Positions 7,371 to 17,077 of a stretch of DNA of 64,000 bases are shown here, in pieces. Origin of the DNA: Phycisphaeraceae bacterium (GTDB lineage Bacteria > Planctomycetota > Phycisphaerae > Phycisphaerales > UBA1924); the NCBI GenBank assembly GCA_019636695.1, contig JAHBXD010000001.1, positions 241,661-305,660 on the forward strand, written 5' to 3'. The translations under genes and the position numbers were made by a program. Position 1 is the first letter of the stretch. The number at the start of each line of letters is the position of its first letter. Under the pieces are notes generated by a model. It made no database searches and was not told the origin of the DNA. It worked only from the letters and a program-made list of their open reading frames with translations.

Positions 7371-9551
7371 TTACCTGATGCGGCGGGCACGAGTCAGGTC
7401 GATGCGCAGTTCCTGACCATCCAGCCCCATCCCTTCGAAAACGCCGTCATGATCGATCAGGACGACTCTGAGCGAGCGGGCTACCCGGTTCCATTCCCCC
7501 TCGTCAGCGCTTCGGCGGATGGTCAGGGTGTCGGCTCGTCTGTGGGCGGTGTATCCCACAACGCGGTGGCGTCCCTCCTCATCGGCGTATCCGTCGCCGA
7601 GGTCTTCATACATCCCTCCGTGGGCGATGCGCCGATGGTCGAATGCGACGAGCACGGTCAAGGGTTCGAGCAAGCGTTCGCCGTCGTATTCCTGGATGGG
7701 TCCGATCGGCACGATTGACCCGCCGCGGATGTAGAGTTCGGGAAGGTCGGGATCGAGGTGGTCACCCTTGATCTGATCGCGGAAATCGAACCGGCGCCAG
7801 ACTCCCGGGGGCATGGCAACCTGCCGATCACGGTCTGGAGTCATATGGCAGCGGACGAGAATGTCGCTGCCGATCAGGAAGGCGTCGTCTTCGCTGCGGA
7901 GGGCCGGGTCAGCGGGATCGACGAAGAAGAGCGGGCAGATGATCGGCGTGCCGGTTTTGGCGGCTTTGACCGCGGCAGTGTAGAGATAGGGCAAGAGCAA
8001 GCTTCGGCGCTCGAGCGCGCGACGCGCGGTCGCCTCGACCTCCGGCCCGAAGGCCCAGAGTTCGTTGTCGATGGTGTCCAAGGCGGTGTGGCCTCGGACA
8101 AAGGGCATGAGCGATGCGATGCCGATCCAGCGGGCGAAAAGTTTGCCGTCAACATCGTCGCCGGAGCCGCCGATCACGGGGCCGGAGAAGGGCTGGCCGG
8201 AAAGACCGAGGTTGAGGACCGTCGGCACGGACCATTCCATGTGATCCCAGCGGGCGAGGTTGTTGTCGCTCAATGTTGCAGCGTACCGATGTCCGCCGAT
8301 GAAGTTGGCTCGACTTACAACGAACGGACGCTTGTCGGGGTTCGCTACACGAATGCCTTTCCAGATGGCTCGGGCCATGAGCATGTCGTAGACGTTGTGA
8401 AAGCGGTCGTGCGTGCCCGGTCCGCCGAATGCCGGGTCGGCATTGTGCCAGTTGTCTTTCGGCATGGCTTTGCGGGACGCGCCGGAGGCTGCGGGCGCGG
8501 TGCTGGTGCTCCAGACGCCGTCGATCCCGCGGGCCACGAAATCTACAAGCAGCCCGGCCCACCAATGGCGCACCTGATTGCTCGTGAAATCGGGAAAGAC
8601 GTTGGGGCTGGGCTTGCCATCACCGGCGAAGTCGGTTGTGCGGTCGGCCTGTTTCACCCAGGCGTCAATCGCCTTGCCCTGCTCAAACACGAAGTAGCCC
8701 GGCTCTGCCTTGATGCCGGAATCGATCTTCCAGACAGTCTTGAAGCCCATGGCCCGCAGGTCGGCGTTGAGGGAATCGGGATCGGGAAAATCTTTCGGGC
8801 TGAAGGTAAACGCGCGATCGCTATCCGTGAAGTTGATATCGAGCCAGAGCACATCGCAGGGAATTTCGCGCGCGCGGAATTCGGCTGCGATCTGGCGAAC
8901 GCGCGAATCGGAAGTGAACGAAGAACCGCTCTGGTGATAGCCAAGCGCCCACCGAGGCGGCATGGGCGCGCGACCGATGAAATCGGAGAGTCGTCTGACC
9001 ACCAGTTCAGGATGGGCAAGGTCGATGATGATGACGGGAAACTCAGGCCCTTCGGCCGTGATCAAGATGCCATTGCGCAGGTCGAACGTGCTGCGATACG
9101 TGGTATCGGCGAGCACACCGAAACTCGACCCGTTCGGTCGAACCGCCAGCACCCACGGGTGAGACAGGGAGCGCGAGGTCGCATTGATGCCCTCGCCCGA
9201 GACTCCGGTGTTCCCATGGACGGTCCCGTTGCGAAGCAGTTGCCCGGGCGCCGAGCCGACGCCGTACAGCGATGTGCCCGGTTCGATATCAATGTGCACG
9301 GTGATGCGCCCCTGCTCGTCGCGCCCGAAGCGGGGTATGACGAGCGGAGCAACCGAAAGTTCGGCATTCTTCTCGCGCAGCGCGGGGTTTTCGAACGACA
9401 TCGAGGGCAGAGCGGCTGCTTTGGCTTCCTCTGAAGCGTCGAACCGCCAGACAGAATCGCCCAGCGAACTGACCACCTGACCCTGGCACGCACACACTGC
9501 CGCGGCGGATGCAAAGATGGCTACCGACCCTGACAAGAACCATCGACTCAT
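7371..9551 (-). CDS. secreted glycoside hydrolase family 31-like protein with degenerate active site
   Basis: About 726 aa with an N-terminal signal peptide (MSRWFLSGSVAIFASAAAVCA). The GH31 layout is present: N-terminal beta-sandwich with the GVGSAPG segment, then a TIM barrel with PPRWALGYHQ and VLWLDINFTDSDRAFTFSPKDFPDP, and C-terminal sheets. GH31 enzymes hydrolyse alpha-glucosides and related sugars. Where they carry the nucleophile Asp in WxDMNEPA, this protein reads WSTSTAPA (residues about 347-354), and the usual acid/base GDN reads SDNN after HRYAATL. Both catalytic Asp therefore appear lost, suggesting a binding or structural role. GGGAGG precedes the start; the ATG at 9554 is equally possible. 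Confidence 0.85.
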   Translation of the reverse strand: MSRWFLSGSVAIFASAAAVCACQGQVVSSLGDSVWRFDASEEAKAAALPSMSFENPALREKNAELSVAPLVIPRFGRDEQGRITVHIDIEPGTSLYGVGSAPGQLLRNGTVHGNTGVSGEGINATSRSLSHPWVLAVRPNGSSFGVLADTTYRSTFDLRNGILITAEGPEFPVIIIDLAHPELVVRRLSDFIGRAPMPPRWALGYHQSGSSFTSDSRVRQIAAEFRAREIPCDVLWLDINFTDSDRAFTFSPKDFPDPDSLNADLRAMGFKTVWKIDSGIKAEPGYFVFEQGKAIDAWVKQADRTTDFAGDGKPSPNVFPDFTSNQVRHWWAGLLVDFVARGIDGVWSTSTAPAASGASRKAMPKDNWHNADPAFGGPGTHDRFHNVYDMLMARAIWKGIRVANPDKRPFVVSRANFIGGHRYAATLSDNNLARWDHMEWSVPTVLNLGLSGQPFSGPVIGGSGDDVDGKLFARWIGIASLMPFVRGHTALDTIDNELWAFGPEVEATARRALERRSLLLPYLYTAAVKAAKTGTPIICPLFFVDPADPALRSEDDAFLIGSDILVRCHMTPDRDRQVAMPPGVWRRFDFRDQIKGDHLDPDLPELYIRGGSIVPIGPIQEYDGERLLEPLTVLVAFDHRRIAHGGMYEDLGDGYADEEGRHRVVGYTAHRRADTLTIRRSADEGEWNRVARSLRVVLIDHDGVFEGMGLDGQELRIDLTRARRIR

Positions 9552-10088
9552 CATGTACCTCCCGCTGGGCATATAGCCCCTGCATCGTTCGAATACGCTC
9601 CCGCGCTTGCCAGAGTTGGGAACGATTCTCGGTGGTCATCCGGGCTGGTCGGGGAATATCGCCCCGCGCAAGCCCTTGCTCAAGTCTTCCGTCATGTGGG
9701 CGTGCCCTCAAAGACGCTCTAGGGCATATCGGTCTTTGTACGCAACTTCTTTGTCGAATCATCAGGGTGATTTTTGGTGCGAAGCCGGCATCGGCCTGTA
9801 CGAAGACCATGCTATGGCCTGATAAGCGGTCGTGTCATGAGTAGCGTGATGACGTTCCGCATCACTTCGACCTGGATTTGCCCACGTGCAGAAGTTCTCC
9901 GGGACGGCGTGGATGTTCGGCCATCGGTCGCCGAACGGTTCGCCGCGGCGGGCAGTTTCTTTCGTCCGAGGCATCACGGTCTGCGGGCGCGGTTTGATGC
10001 CCAGCGAACTACAGGCTTCTGGCTGTACGAGCGATGCGCACTCAGCGCGCTTTGCTCGCGGGGCCGGCGGTTGTTCCAGGTGTTGCCA
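9552..10088. other. 537-bp intergenic region
   Basis: This region is upstream of the GH31-like gene and downstream of the CvpA-like gene. No protein-like frame, RNA gene or clear hairpin was recognised. Confidence 0.5.
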
Positions 10089-11933
10089 TCAGTTCGTGAA
10101 CTCTTGCGGCGGCTCGAAGCGAATATACATCTCATCGCCCAGCACAAAGCCGCGCACCCGAGCGCCGCGAGTCACTTCAAACAGCAGCACGATGGACAGG
10201 TTGCGCACCGTCGGGCCGGGCAACTGCGGCAGATCGGCCAGCCCCGACAGCGGATCGTTCCGCGTGAAGCGAATACCGCCATACTGCGCGCCCTTATATA
10301 CGTACCCGATGCAGGGATAGAGATTCCCCTGCGTATCGACAAGATACATGGGGCGATCAAACAGCCCGCGCAGCGGAGGCTTCGAGAAATCCACCGCCGG
10401 ATCGTCAATGCCATCGCCGGAGGTGATGAAGATCTGCACGAGGTTGGTGCCGGGCGTCGGCTCGAAACTGTCAATCCGCAACTGCCTGTCGATCTGGTAT
10501 CGATTCATGTCAGGCACGTTGTATTGCGCGATGCCCGCCACAACCCGCCTTTGAGAGTTGACCTGCAGCGAGCCTTCGGTGCCCGCCTGGATCGTCGTTC
10601 GAGGCTGAATAGATGCGGTGGCGTTAACGCCGCGAGTACGCGGGTTCTCACCCAGCGTCACCGTGACGGCCTTGCTTTCATCAATTGCGACTGCCGACTC
10701 ACCGAAGAGTGTGCGATTGTCAATTGCGCGTTGACGCTCAAATCCTGAGACAAAGCGGACATCCGGCTTACGGCTGCGCACGTCAAAACGCAGGTTCTTG
10801 ACGTAGAGCGCGGTCGGTTTGTGCCCTGCCGGGACGAGAAACTCGATGCCCAGCCGAGGTGTGCCGTCGCCCGCAACCGTCCCCAACCCCTGGTCGTCGG
10901 TCAGCGAATACCGCTCATACGCCACGATCCCCGCCACAACCGAAGGGTCGGTCGAGCGGCCCGGGTCGACGCGCGAAAGCAGCGCGATCGGGAAAACCTC
11001 GGTCGCCACGCCGTCGGCATCCTCGCAGACCAACCGGACCTGCGCCGGTGTCAGGGCCACCTGGCTGACTGAGCGCTCGCGAGCGCCGGCCGTGAAATTC
11101 ATGATGTAGCCCATGACATACGCGCCGGGTTGCAGCAGGTCGTTGCCCTTACGATCGGTCACGCGAATGTTGCGGTTTGTCTCGGTCTGCTCGCCCCGGC
11201 TTCGCAAAAGCAGGGCAACCGACGAGCCGTCAATCACGTTTCCGTTCTCATCGAGGCCGACGCTGTAGATCTTCTCCAGATTCGTGTCATCGGGCCGCAG
11301 ATAGTTCTTTCCCCGGCCGCGGTCGCGCGTCCGCCGGATCGAGCTGGGCACATCGGCAAGCGCGGGATACATTCTTCCCAGCGCCATCTCGGGCTTAGGC
11401 TCGAACGTCGTGGTCGAAAGGCGGCCGTAGAACTTCGCGGTCCAATCATCGACGTGGAGCAACAACAGCCTCGAGCTGCTTCGCAGCGACGAATCGGCAC
11501 CGTTCCAGACCAGCCGTTGATGCCCCAGAAAATCCTGGCTCACCCAGAGCGACCCAAGCGAGATCACCGTGATGCCCGCCGTGATGCCGCCGGCAAGAAA
11601 ACCGCAGATTCCGCCCCCGACCATGTCTGGAATTTTGTCGGCCTGCGCGTTTCCAGGAATCGCCTTGTCAATCGCCACACGAAGAATCGCCAACGGCACG
11701 GCGAACCCGACGACCAGGGCGATGGCAAATGCCGACCCACCAAGCCACCAGAACGTGCCGCTCTTGGGCGCGGGCTTCAGAATCGCATAGGCGATCGGCT
11801 CCCACACGGCAAAGGCGATCGCCCCGGCCACGATCACGCAGGCAAGGTGCAAAAGCGCGCTGAAAAACCCACGAGTCAGCCAGAGATACGTCAAACCGCC
11901 CGTGATTCCCAGCGCCAGCAGCGACATCCACAT
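10089..11933 (-). CDS. CvpA family membrane protein with large extracytoplasmic domain
   Basis: This is a 614-aa protein. The first 150 residues hold four hydrophobic segments (about 1-20, 27-46, 62-85, 105-130) with the glycine-rich GGGICGFLAGGITAG of CvpA/colicin-V-production-like proteins, involved elsewhere in envelope homeostasis. Unlike typical CvpA proteins (160-250 aa), about 460 further residues follow, rich in beta-strands and not recognised; they end VLGDEMYIRFEPPQEF. GGAG lies 6 nt before the ATG. The next gene upstream on this strand is the PilB-like ATPase, whose stop is about 80 nt away, so they could share a transcript. Confidence 0.75.
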   Translation of the reverse strand: MWMSLLALGITGGLTYLWLTRGFFSALLHLACVIVAGAIAFAVWEPIAYAILKPAPKSGTFWWLGGSAFAIALVVGFAVPLAILRVAIDKAIPGNAQADKIPDMVGGGICGFLAGGITAGITVISLGSLWVSQDFLGHQRLVWNGADSSLRSSSRLLLLHVDDWTAKFYGRLSTTTFEPKPEMALGRMYPALADVPSSIRRTRDRGRGKNYLRPDDTNLEKIYSVGLDENGNVIDGSSVALLLRSRGEQTETNRNIRVTDRKGNDLLQPGAYVMGYIMNFTAGARERSVSQVALTPAQVRLVCEDADGVATEVFPIALLSRVDPGRSTDPSVVAGIVAYERYSLTDDQGLGTVAGDGTPRLGIEFLVPAGHKPTALYVKNLRFDVRSRKPDVRFVSGFERQRAIDNRTLFGESAVAIDESKAVTVTLGENPRTRGVNATASIQPRTTIQAGTEGSLQVNSQRRVVAGIAQYNVPDMNRYQIDRQLRIDSFEPTPGTNLVQIFITSGDGIDDPAVDFSKPPLRGLFDRPMYLVDTQGNLYPCIGYVYKGAQYGGIRFTRNDPLSGLADLPQLPGPTVRNLSIVLLFEVTRGARVRGFVLGDEMYIRFEPPQEFTN

Positions 11934-12012
11934 CGGCGACTCCTTCGTACCAGCTCGTCATCCATCGTGTGCACACGGGGTGTGCACTTGCACCCTGCCG
12001 AACTCCAGCCGT

Positions 12013-13818
12013 TTATACCGTCTTAGCGCCTTCCTGTTGCGGCGTCGGTTTCGCCGGAGGGGCCTCGGCCGTCACGCGCATGACTTCTTCGATGCTCGTG
12101 ACACCCTCGACCGCACGACGCAACGCCACCTGCTGGATTGTCGGCAGTTGCTTTTTGCGAAGCTCGGCCCGCAGACCCTGAAGATTGTTCGAGGCGGCCA
12201 GTTGGCGTTCCTCTTCGCCGATCGCAAAGACCTCGTAGACGCCGGTCACGCCCGCGTATCCGAGGCCGTGGCAGACCGGGCAGACCTCTTCCTTGTTCTT
12301 GATCAGAACCTTGCCCCCCTTGCGGAACAGTTCGCCGACCTTGTCGGGGGGCAAGCCGAGCTTCTTGAGCATGTCGGGCGCGGGTTTGTACGCCTGGCGG
12401 CAGTTATCGCACAGTTTGCGAATCAACTTGCCCGCCACCACGCCGTGCAAGCATTTGGCCGCCTTGTCCGAATCCTCAACCGCCGCCATCCAGGTCTTGA
12501 GGGCGTTCATCGCGCCATCGACCTTGAGCAGCGGATACGTCCGGGTACGCTCGTGGTCTGCCCGAACGATCTCGGCGGCCGTGGCGGCGTCAAGCTCGGC
12601 CACGCCGACGACCTGCGGATCGCGCCGCAGGATCGACCGCACGAGTTTGTCAAATTCAGCGCCTTCCTTCGTCGGGTCAAAGACATTCTGTTTGACGCCT
12701 TCGATGGCGTCTTGAATGTCGATTTCGACGGTCTGCACGTTGTTCGTATAGGCATCGTGCATCTTGATGACGGTGTAGAGCAGCGTCGTGCGCCCAGCGC
12801 CCGGGGGGGCGGTCAGCAGCACCACGCCCTGCTGTTCTTCCGTGATCTTGCGAAGCTCGGCAAGTTGCGCATCCAGCAGCCCGAGATGGTCGGCACGGCG
12901 GCGCACCTGGGCCGCCGGGTCGAACATCATCGTGAACCGAATGCCCGCCTGCCCGCCCATCGTCACGATTCGAACCGGCGTCACCGCTCCCTCGCGATCG
13001 ATCTTCAGTTCGGCCATCTGCCGCTTGCGTCGCTCGGCCAGGTCCAGCTTCCCGGCCGTCTTCCATAAGTCGATCGCCTGCATCGCTTCGGCGCCGGGCA
13101 GCGTTCCCGCCGCGTGACGCACCGTGTCGATCAGGTGACTCACGGCGAAGCCTTCCTTGGTCTGCATCAGGTCCACCCGTGATGCCCGTTGCGCCGTAGC
13201 ATCGAGGAACAACTTCTCCGCCGCGAGGCGAACGGCGAACTCCGGTGCGTCTGAGTCGGGCACCGGCAGCTTCTGCTTGTCGGGCTGCATGATGACCAGC
13301 TCGGCACGCCCAGCCTTCTTGGCTTCAGCCTTGGCCTGCCTGCGCTCTTTGAACTGCGAGAAATCGAGCAGGTTGACGCGGTGCGCTTCCGGCACGCGCT
13401 CGTCCTTGTTCGCGATGATCGGGTAGACCGCGATGTCCGTGCCCAGCACGACCAGCACGATCGCAAACCCGACCAGGAAGCCCGCGATTCCGCCGATGCC
13501 TGCCATGGCGGGCACGCCCAGCCCCAGCAGCAGCGCTGCCAGACCGGCATAGATGTGCCCGGCGTTCCAGCGGCGACGGTTCAGGTGAAATCGAGCGGCG
13601 TGCTTGTCGAAGATCGCCGAAACAATCTTTCCCCAGAGCACGAAAGGCGCGATGAAAAGCAGCGCCTTCCACCACGACATCAGCCACGCTCCCTGACCGA
13701 GCATCAGCGAGGCGAGCATGGCATCCGGAAACCCCACAGGCATCGTCATGCGGTCGTCCATCGTGGGGAAGTTCGTCCGCCCCCGACCGCCCCACGCCGC
13801 GGTTCGAAGGCTCTGCAT
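12013..13818 (-). CDS. membrane-anchored, degenerate GspE/PilB-family ATPase
   Basis: This is a 601-aa protein. Residues about 44-70 and 91-134 are hydrophobic membrane segments, absent from ordinary PilB/GspE, which are cytosolic motors of type IV pili and type II secretion. The C-terminal half aligns with the ATPase core and keeps the four-Cys zinc motif (CDNC at 470, CPVC at 513, then GYAGVTGVYEVF). Catalytic signatures are altered: Walker A reads APPGAGRTT (Lys replaced by Arg), the TxEDPxE Asp box reads TVEIDIQ, the Walker B VGEIRD reads VAELDA and the His box TLHTND reads LLKVDG. It follows pilT by 24 nt. It probably serves as a structural or regulatory partner (inference). Confidence 0.85.
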   Translation of the reverse strand: MQSLRTAAWGGRGRTNFPTMDDRMTMPVGFPDAMLASLMLGQGAWLMSWWKALLFIAPFVLWGKIVSAIFDKHAARFHLNRRRWNAGHIYAGLAALLLGLGVPAMAGIGGIAGFLVGFAIVLVVLGTDIAVYPIIANKDERVPEAHRVNLLDFSQFKERRQAKAEAKKAGRAELVIMQPDKQKLPVPDSDAPEFAVRLAAEKLFLDATAQRASRVDLMQTKEGFAVSHLIDTVRHAAGTLPGAEAMQAIDLWKTAGKLDLAERRKRQMAELKIDREGAVTPVRIVTMGGQAGIRFTMMFDPAAQVRRRADHLGLLDAQLAELRKITEEQQGVVLLTAPPGAGRTTLLYTVIKMHDAYTNNVQTVEIDIQDAIEGVKQNVFDPTKEGAEFDKLVRSILRRDPQVVGVAELDAATAAEIVRADHERTRTYPLLKVDGAMNALKTWMAAVEDSDKAAKCLHGVVAGKLIRKLCDNCRQAYKPAPDMLKKLGLPPDKVGELFRKGGKVLIKNKEEVCPVCHGLGYAGVTGVYEVFAIGEEERQLAASNNLQGLRAELRKKQLPTIQQVALRRAVEGVTSIEEVMRVTAEAPPAKPTPQQEGAKTV

Positions 13819-13842
13819 TGCCGGACCCGCCGCGGCATCGGC

Positions 13843-15000
13843 TCAGCCCAGCTTCTTCAGCTTCATCTGCAGTTCGTCGACGTTCGGGCTGGCCTCAAGC
13901 GCCACCCGCATGTGGATGAACTCTTCCTCGACCAGCTTCACCAGCGAATCGTTGAAGTCGATCATCCCCGTCTGCCTCGCTTCGACGCTCTTGAGATATT
14001 CCCGCAGTTCACCCTCGCGGGCTTCCAGAATATGCGTGCGGACCACGGCGTTGTTGATCAGGATCTCCAGCGCCGGAATCCGGTGGATGTGCTCGTGCAG
14101 CGTCGGCAGCAGTTTCTGATACACGAACGCCCGCATCTGGTATCCCAGGATCTTGCGCACCTGTTCGACCTCTTCCTGCTCGAAAAGGCCGTAGATGCGG
14201 CTGAAAGTCTGCGTCGTGCTCGAAGCGTGGATCGTGCCGTAGACCAGGTGGCCCGTTTCGGCCGCGTGCAGCGCCGCCTCGAAGGTCTCCTGGTCGCGCA
14301 TCTCGCCCACCAGCACGATGTCGGGGTTCTCACGCACCAGCGCACGAAGTGCGATCTTGAAGTCAAGGCAGTCGATCCCGATCTCTCGCTGGTTGATCGT
14401 CGCCTTCTTGTCTTCGAAGATGTATTCGATCGGGTCTTCGATCGTCACGATGTGCACGGGCTTGCGCGCGTTGACATAGTCAAGCATCGAGGCGATCGTC
14501 GTGCTCTTGCCCGAGCCGGTCACGCCGCAGAGCAACACGATCCCCTGCGGCTGCATCGCAATATCCGCCATGATCGAGGGCAGGTGCAGACCCTCGAAAG
14601 GCAGAATGTTGCTCGTGATCAGACGTGCCGCCACGCTCAGCTTGCCGCGTGCCTGAAACAGGTTCACGCGGAATCGCGTCCGCTCGTCATAGTCGTATGC
14701 GAAGTCCACCGAACCGAACTTGTGAAGATCGGCGAACTGCTCATCATCCAGAATGTGCTTGGCGATGTCCATGAACTCCTCGTACGACACCGGAGGAGTA
14801 TCCAGCGGCTTGAGCGCCCCCCGAAGACGGATCTTCGGTGACTGCCCGCTCTTCATGATCAGGTCCGAGCCTTTGAACTGAATGCACGCTTGGAGAAACT
14901 TCCCCCAGCGCGTCGCGTGCGGATCGGTTTTCGATGGGTCGCGAAGCACAACGTGCCCCGTGTGGGCGACCGTCGGCTGCGAATCAGACGTTACGCTCAT
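13843..15000 (-). CDS. pilT: PilT/PilU family type IV pilus retraction ATPase
   Basis: This is a 385-aa hexameric motor homologue that drives pilus retraction and twitching at the inner membrane. All signatures are intact: Walker A GVTGSGKSTT (about 159-168), Asp box TIEDPIEYIF, Walker B NPDIVLVGEMRDQETFEAAL and His box GTIHASST. The N-terminal PAS-like region SDLIMKSGQSPKIRLRGALKPLD is typical of PilT. GAGG precedes the ATG. It heads a minus-strand pair with the degenerate PilB-like gene 24 nt downstream, so one competent and one incompetent ATPase are co-expressed. A PilU assignment cannot be excluded by eye. Confidence 0.93.
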   Translation of the reverse strand: MSVTSDSQPTVAHTGHVVLRDPSKTDPHATRWGKFLQACIQFKGSDLIMKSGQSPKIRLRGALKPLDTPPVSYEEFMDIAKHILDDEQFADLHKFGSVDFAYDYDERTRFRVNLFQARGKLSVAARLITSNILPFEGLHLPSIMADIAMQPQGIVLLCGVTGSGKSTTIASMLDYVNARKPVHIVTIEDPIEYIFEDKKATINQREIGIDCLDFKIALRALVRENPDIVLVGEMRDQETFEAALHAAETGHLVYGTIHASSTTQTFSRIYGLFEQEEVEQVRKILGYQMRAFVYQKLLPTLHEHIHRIPALEILINNAVVRTHILEAREGELREYLKSVEARQTGMIDFNDSLVKLVEEEFIHMRVALEASPNVDELQMKLKKLG

Positions 15001-15372
15001 GCGTCAAACCTCTCGGCGGGCACAGACCGGCCCGCTCCCCATTCGTTCACCCCGCCGACGCCCTCCGTCCGGACGCCCCGACGCGGGGCACAGACGATAG
15101 CGACTTTTTTCTACCACGCACGGGGCAACGCTGCCGAACTGGCGATGCTCTTCGATTCGCCGGAAGCGCCATCGGGTTCCCTCCGGGGCTATTCCGCTCG
15201 GCCCGACCCCCCATTCAATTCGATCGATCTCGAAGGCCCCGAAGGCTCAAGACCAATTCCTCTGGGTACGCAGGTTTTTCGAGCTAGGCCCCCGGGCTCG
15301 CCTCCACATAAAAACCCGGCCCACCGGGGCCGGGTTTGATGGCGCATCTCAACCAAGATCAACGCGATCGAC
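15001..15372. other. 372-bp intergenic region upstream of pilT
   Basis: This region holds the terminator of the sigma factor gene at about 15308-15337 and presumably the pilT promoter. No gene was seen. Confidence 0.55.
15308..15337 (-). terminator. rho-independent terminator after the sigma factor gene
   Basis: An 11-bp stem AAACCCGGCCC (15312-15322) / GGGCCGGGTTT (15327-15337) with loop ACCG; read on the minus strand it runs into TTTTTAT. It lies 36 nt past the sigma factor stop. Confidence 0.85.
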
Positions 15373-16500
15373 TCAGGAGAGCGTAATTTGCGATTCCCTC
15401 GAAGCCGCGTTCTGTTCGGGAGGGGTTTGCCCCTCCGCCTGCTCCACCTGCACCCCGAGAAAGTTGGCCTCGAGCTGCACGCGGATCTTCTCCATCGCCT
15501 TGTTCTGGATCTGCCGCACGCGCTCCTTGGTCACCCCGATGATCTGGCCCACCTGCTCCAGCGTCATCGGCTTCTCGTCCCCTGGCTCCGCGCCGGCCTT
15601 GAGGTTGAAGCGGTGCTCGATCACCGTCTTCTCTACGTCCGTCAGGTCCGCGCGATTCTCCAGAACGATTCGCTTCACTTCATCCGCGGCGTCGCGCTCA
15701 AAGTCGGCCCGCTTGGTTTCGAGGTAGTTGCTCCGCTCCAGCTTCGGGTCAAAGTCGGTCGGGAACCGCTGGCGATACTTGCTCAGCTTCATCCCCTGGC
15801 GGCTGAAGGCCTTGAGAATGGCCCGGCATGCGTAGGTGCTGAACTTGTACCCGCGACCCGCATCGAACTTGTCAACCGCCCGGAGCAGGGCCATATTGCC
15901 CTCGCTCACGAGGTCGGCAAAGTCCACCTCGCTCATCCGCGTCCGCTTGGCCATCGCCAGAACGAGCGCCAGGTTGGTCTCCGCGATCTGCTCGCGGATT
16001 CGCTCGGAGATCGTGTGCCAGCGCAGAATCTCCTCGGCCTGCTCGGGCGTCGGCTGCCGCGTCGCTCGCTCCCAGACCGCCCGCTGCAACTCGCGAACCC
16101 GATAGCGCGCGTAGTTGAACTGGTGGAACAGAACCTTCTCTTCAGCACCGGTCAAAATGACCTGCTGGGCCGACTTGACCGTTCGCCCGCCACGGGCTGC
16201 CGACAGGTCGTCCATCACCGGGTGATACCAACTCGTGTCAGGCTTGGCGATATCCGGAGCCTGCTCATAGATCTTCTGCTCGGCGTCCTTCTCGTAGAAG
16301 GCCTCCGAGTCGATGAAATCCATCTCTTCACTGAGCAGGTGATCGAGGATCCGCTGATCCTCGGGGCTGAGACGGCGCATTACCGTCCGACGGCCCTCGC
16401 CCTTGGCCGTCGACGCCGCATTCGAGCCGCGACGGCGACCACGAAGTCGCGTCTGCTCGAGCGGCGAGGGCTTCTTGTCATGCAACTGAGACATAACCAT
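15373..16500 (-). CDS. sigma-70 family RNA polymerase sigma factor
   Basis: This is a 375-aa primary-like or group 2 factor. Region 2 is IAETNLALVLAMAKRT...VDFADLVSEGNMALLRAVDKFDAGRGYKFSTYACRAILKAFSRQ, with the DLVSEGNMALLRAVDKFD core-binding helix and a variant of the -10 recognition helix (YKFSTYACRAILKAF, where the primary factor has FSTYAxWWIRQAI). Region 4 is LTDVEKTVIEHRFNL...MTLEQVGQIIGVTKERVRQIQNKAMEKIR. The altered 2.4 segment (no WW pair) implies a specialised promoter set. A basic N-terminus (RLRGRRRG) precedes. The gene stands alone with its own terminator. Confidence 0.9.
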   Translation of the reverse strand: MVMSQLHDKKPSPLEQTRLRGRRRGSNAASTAKGEGRRTVMRRLSPEDQRILDHLLSEEMDFIDSEAFYEKDAEQKIYEQAPDIAKPDTSWYHPVMDDLSAARGGRTVKSAQQVILTGAEEKVLFHQFNYARYRVRELQRAVWERATRQPTPEQAEEILRWHTISERIREQIAETNLALVLAMAKRTRMSEVDFADLVSEGNMALLRAVDKFDAGRGYKFSTYACRAILKAFSRQGMKLSKYRQRFPTDFDPKLERSNYLETKRADFERDAADEVKRIVLENRADLTDVEKTVIEHRFNLKAGAEPGDEKPMTLEQVGQIIGVTKERVRQIQNKAMEKIRVQLEANFLGVQVEQAEGQTPPEQNAASRESQITLS

Positions 16501-17077
16501 CGTCTTTCCCTAACTCAGAACACTGCTTCCGTCCTGGATCATTCCCCAAACGTTCGCCTTTCCGCGTCAACGCAAAGGCCCGTACGTGTTCCCGGCGGAT
16601 TTGCCGGGTCAAGAGCGTAGGCCGAACCCGTCGGCACAATCACCCATGACCTCCGTGGAGGCTCATCTGATCCACAACATCCCAAGGAAAACCCTGGCGC
16701 TCGACCCGTGGGTCGCGTCGGGAGCACACTCGCTCCCGAAATCTTGGGTTCGTTTGCCATGTAGCGCCCGATGCACTCAGTACGTCGCCCTTTCCAAAGT
16801 GTTCTACCGATTCTTCAAGGCCCCGTTTCAACACCGATCTGAAGCAAACCAACGCGCAGATTTCGCGATCACCCCGGTCCGTACACAAAAGAACCCGGTT
16901 GACCCCGGGTCATGGTCCGATATAGTCTCTGCAAACCCGCCGCCACGAGTCGGGCGCTTGCGCCCTTTCAGGAACGGCCAAGATACCCGATCTTTCCGCA
17001 AAGGCAAGTGCGGCAATCTTTTCCACGCGCTTTCCACGCGGGGCTGTTCATAACTTGTTCTTATACTGGAGGACACG
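16501..17077. other. 577-bp intergenic region between divergent sigma factor and sod genes
   Basis: This region contains the sod promoter at 16899-16926 and presumably the sigma factor promoter. Overlapping frames look like noise. Confidence 0.6.
16899..16926 (+). promoter_or_regulatory. sigma-70 type promoter of sod
   Basis: TTGACC (16899-16904), a 16-nt spacer and TATAGT (16921-16926), followed by a leader of roughly 145 nt to the sod ATG. Confidence 0.65.

Noticed and set aside
7758-9434. 558-aa plus-strand frame
   Set aside because: Shadow of the GH31-like gene.
16586-17053. 155-aa plus-strand frame before sod
   Set aside because: Overlaps the sod promoter and lacks any recognisable feature.
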